Below, piece after piece: positions 60,678 to 64,000 of a stretch of 64,000 bases of DNA. Where the stretch lies: assembly GCA_019973155.2 (NCBI GenBank), contig BPQB01000052.1, forward strand, positions 170,442 through 234,441, written 5' to 3'. The notes beneath the pieces are model-generated. The model did no database searches. It was not told the DNA's origin and worked only from the letters and a program-made list of their open reading frames with translations. A program made the position numbers and the translations under genes. Origin of the DNA: Phanerochaete sordida. Its lineage: Eukaryota; Basidiomycota; Agaricomycetes; Polyporales; Phanerochaetaceae. Within the stretch, counting starts at the first letter, position 1; every line of letters begins with the position of its first letter.

Positions 60678-63600
60678 AGGTGCTCGCACGACCCCGACGA
60701 CATTTCACGCTCAGCCTCTGATGTTTTCTTCTTCTGTACTATATTGTGTATTGTATGGACTGCGCAGTATGATGAGACAGGATGTATACGCCGTGTGTGC
60801 CCTTGTGTGCCGCGTGTGTTGGACCTTCCACCACAAACAAACACGTCAGCGCAGCAGGCACCATGATGATTTGTATCTGACTGCCTTCCATGCGGACTGC
60901 GCTTTGCGCACGTTGCGAACGTCTTGAGAAGTCGAGTCGCCGCCAGATAGAGGTTCGTAGACGCTGCGTCCGACCAGCCCCAGTATACCCGCCTGTATAC
61001 CTGCATACGAGTACAGCTTGAAAGGACAAGACAGCGAGCAACATATTGCTGTCCGGATTGACCCAGTGGGCTAGGCGGCAGTTGGGTTAGACCGTGGCGT
61101 GCCAGGGAAAATACGATAACTCACGAGTCGGAGCTCCGCTGCGGTCCACGGTCCACACCGAGGAATCGTACTGTAAGCATGTCAGCGTGCCATGCCCCGC
61201 CCATCGAGCAGGGACCCGACGCCCACCCAGACCCGTGGGACCCTGGCCGACGATTCGCGAGCAGAAACGAGAGGATACTCTGGAACTTGGGCTGAGAGAG
61301 CTGCTCTGGCGGGGTACGAGCGGGTGTATCGCTAACACGAGCGTCGCAGTGGAAGAGATGTATCGTTCCAGGAGTTCAGAACGCGGAGCGTTTCATCAGC
61401 GCCGGTAAGCGAGACGTGAACGCTACGCAGCAAGTTGTCAATGCTACATAGTTTCACGAAACAATTGAGTGGAAAGGACGGAGGACGTGGAGAGCGCGAC
61501 AGCCAGGCAGGAAAGTGGAGAAAAGAATCCGCGGCTGTGCATCTCGAACCCAGAGCGTCTTAGGCCAGCCTGCGCTGACGGGGAAGAAGCGCGCGCGAAA
61601 AGCGAAAATAACAAAAAAGCCACCCTGCCGAGAAATCCACACAGTGGGAACCGATCCCTGCGCCTCGCGATCAGACCGGTGAAATCCACAGTCCTCCCAC
61701 TTGGCCACAGTGGCTTGTGTATTCCACGTATGTCCTCAAATATATACCCATTCTTGAGGGCCCTTATCCTCCTCCCTGCACACTCTCTGACACCTCTGCT
61801 CCGTTCATCGCGTTTCTATTACCATGTTTTCGTAGCCGGAAGCCGGGCATGAGCGTGCACAGGGTGTAGGACAGTGTCCCTGCCTGTCCGGCACGTTGAG
61901 CGCCCAGCTGGCTGCCTACTGCAGCCCGAGCTGGCCCAGCCGCGCGTGATCTACCTCCAGTGACCAGAAAGCGAGCAGCTTTAATGGCAGTGAAGATGGA
62001 GCACATGGACATGGACGAGAGGAGGAAGGGACATGTTTGGGCGAGTAAAAGCACGGATAAATATCTTATCCGCGCCACGACGGGCGCGCCAATCAACACT
62101 GCGCAAAACCGGAAATGATGCCACCGCATCATATCGGTATCATGTCCATATTACCACGAGATTTTACCTACATGTCACCCAGATGATGGCACTCTGCAAT
62201 ATGACGGACATGCACACATTTCAGCCATATTCTGACCACATGTTGCCCAAGGTGATACCCATGCGATGGTCTGTCGTCATATGGCGTGTACCTGAGGGTT
62301 ATCCTGGTCGACTGGATTATGTAATAGATATAGCCCGTTCAGGTGTGCTCGTCGTCGCTGCCCCGCCGCCCCCGGCTCGTCCCGCTCCCAGCGCACTATT
62401 TGGGTACTAGTCCGGCAGATTCATTGGCAGGATACGAAGACTAGTTGATAATACATGATTTCGAAGCGTTTGCGCGGCCTTACGCCCAACAACAGTTACA
62501 CAATGGTAGTCCCCTCCCCCCTACGCCTCGGACACCGCCGCTTCGCTTAGGCTAAGTTCGCTACCTGGCGTGGGCCGCTCCTGCTGGTCTCAATCCTGGA
62601 CCGCCGGACACTTAGCATGTAGCATATATGAAGGAAATACACGTCGCACCTTCGTAACAGTACAGGTAGGCTGTACAACACCTTAGAGAATTCTGAATGC
62701 AGCGGCAGTTAGGTTATGTTTGCACGAAGTGCGTTGTAAATGACTCACTACGACATGCGTATGGGCGGTGTAATTGCCGAGCGGCGCCGCTGCCTGTTGA
62801 CAGGGGAACGGAGGGCTGTATTAGACCTGGAATTTCAGCGGAGACAATCTGGAGTAATAAAGCCTTACCGCATTTCCTGCCCATGGCAGTCAGCTGGTCT
62901 GGGATGCTTGAGCCGCGTACCTCTTGAGTCCAGTAAGGCAAGGATCATATATTGCGCAGCGCACCTGTTCATATAACGACTAGACTATAACCCTCGGCCT
63001 GGTCGGTGTAGGGCGCGTCGGTCAGAATCGCGGTCTTGATCTGGGCAATGCCACTACCTGTGTGCAGGTGAGGGTTATCAGCATAAGCTGAGCCAACGCA
63101 GACGAGCGCATCCAGGGAGCACGCGTGACTCACGCATCTTCATCTCGTGGAGTCGAAGCGACAGCATACCTATGGAAGGCGACTTTGACGCGGCTGTTCA
63201 TGGCTTCCATGTTCTCGCGGTGTGAGTTCCTGAAGGGACGGGCCAGTTACTTCCGGGGAGCATGGCGCTGGTGCAGGTGGAAAGACTCTGACGACGTACC
63301 TGCGTTCACGCGGCGCTTGACGCTGCGTCTCTCGACGTTGGCAGGCGAAGTGCGCGCACTGTATGTAATGAGCTTTTTTGCAGATTGTGAGAATCCAGAC
63401 CATGGAACTAGTTCGTCAGATATTGACTCACGATGCGTGGTTGTCGTCGGGGTCGTCGTGGTATGGGGGAAGGTCGCAAATTAGCACTCGGCGTCGACGA
63501 CGCCCGCAAGAACACCCCGTCCCCGCTCGATGACGTACGCGTACGCTTGCCTTAACGAGAGTTGTCAATATCTAGATATTTGCACGCGAGAGGCTTATCG

Positions 63601-64000
63601 TCAGATATTAGGAAAGGAGGGCGCTGGGCGGTATCATATGAGGAGGACATGGGCCATAATATGATATTACACCAAGGTGATGCGCATTGGAACATCCTGG
63701 CCTCATGCAGGTATCGTAGGGGTACCATGTCACATTTTACCCAGATGGTCCGATCGCATCATCTGGCGTTTTGCGCAGTGCAAAGCCAAGCGCCGCGGAT
63801 GCAAAGCGCGGAGTCACTTCTCCCTCGTCTTGTCCACCATGAAGCTGCGTACATCCAGAGGATACGAAGTCTGGTCGGCACTGCGAAGTTTTGTCAAATC
63901 TTAGAGGCATCATTGGATGATCTTGAGGTGAGTCGGGCTTGCGACGTGACTACCTGAAAGCAGCTTGACAAGACTCGTGAGTCGTGAGAAGAATAACGAG
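60678..64000. other. Right-end stretch, repeat-rich, no supported gene
   Basis: ORFs such as 61469-61852 (+), 61764-62132 (-), 62033-62410 (+), 63125-63484 (+) and 63562-63957 (+) overlap and have no recognised domain. The region holds the second copy of a dispersed repeat and a partial third copy. The coding content is doubtful. Confidence 0.5.
62035..62120 (-). repeat. Dispersed repeat, copy B
   Basis: Reverse-strand counterpart of the repeat at 35540-35628. On the minus strand it carries the same gcgcgcccgtcgtggcgcgg core followed by an atttatccg block. A partial, inverted relative is at 63749-63785, which shares gcatcat and gttttgcgcagtg. Confidence 0.65.

Overview
This window comes from a filamentous basidiomycete, most likely an Agaricomycete. 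The sequence is GC-rich. Genes are broken by many 45-80 nt GT-AG introns. The intact genes read best as a laccase-type multicopper oxidase, an OPT transporter and basidiomycete-type hypothetical families, and the left edge carries a KDZ transposase with a CxC2 cysteine cluster, typical of mushroom genomes. No prokaryotic, organellar or viral features are seen. Exon models were built by hand from splice sites, reading phase and family motifs, without transcript support.

Layout. 1-12.2 kb is accessory DNA: a KDZ/CxC2 transposase cut by the left edge (-), a hypothetical protein with a 25-residue repeat array and an RNase H1 N-terminal-like end domain (-), an acidic HMG-box-like Agaricomycete hypothetical (+), a GC-rich minisatellite and a 1.05 kb fold-back element made of two roughly 520 bp inverted arms. 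12.5-15.3 kb encodes a basidiomycete-specific domain apparently fused to a WD40 propeller. 15.3-20.9 kb has no gene I can defend. 20.9-32.2 kb holds a divergent SRAP/HMCES-like gene (-), a two-LIM protein (-), eIF5A (+), a TFIID-type histone-fold subunit (-) and a second SRAP/HMCES-like gene (+) with an in-frame stop. 32.2-38.9 kb is repeat-rich with one disordered hypothetical protein. 38.9-41.6 kb is a multicopper oxidase of 18 exons. A tRNA-Asn with an intron lies at 42.9 kb. 43.4-51.6 kb encodes APC1 and a PIH1-domain protein in tandem. 53.1-54.5 kb is DAHP synthase and 57.9-60.7 kb is an OPT transporter. The right edge is repeat-rich.

The housekeeping genes serve separate processes: translation (eIF5A), the cell cycle (APC1), complex assembly (PIH1), transcription (TFIID subunit) and aromatic amino acids (DAHP synthase). 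I see no gene cluster with one shared pathway.

The most interesting signals are two. First, two SRAP/HMCES paralogues about 8 kb apart share all four intron positions and phases, yet both lack the catalytic Cys, Glu and His of the family. Second, very small exons (4, 5, 8, 12 and 21 nt) recur in conserved genes, where each is needed to restore a conserved motif or the reading frame.
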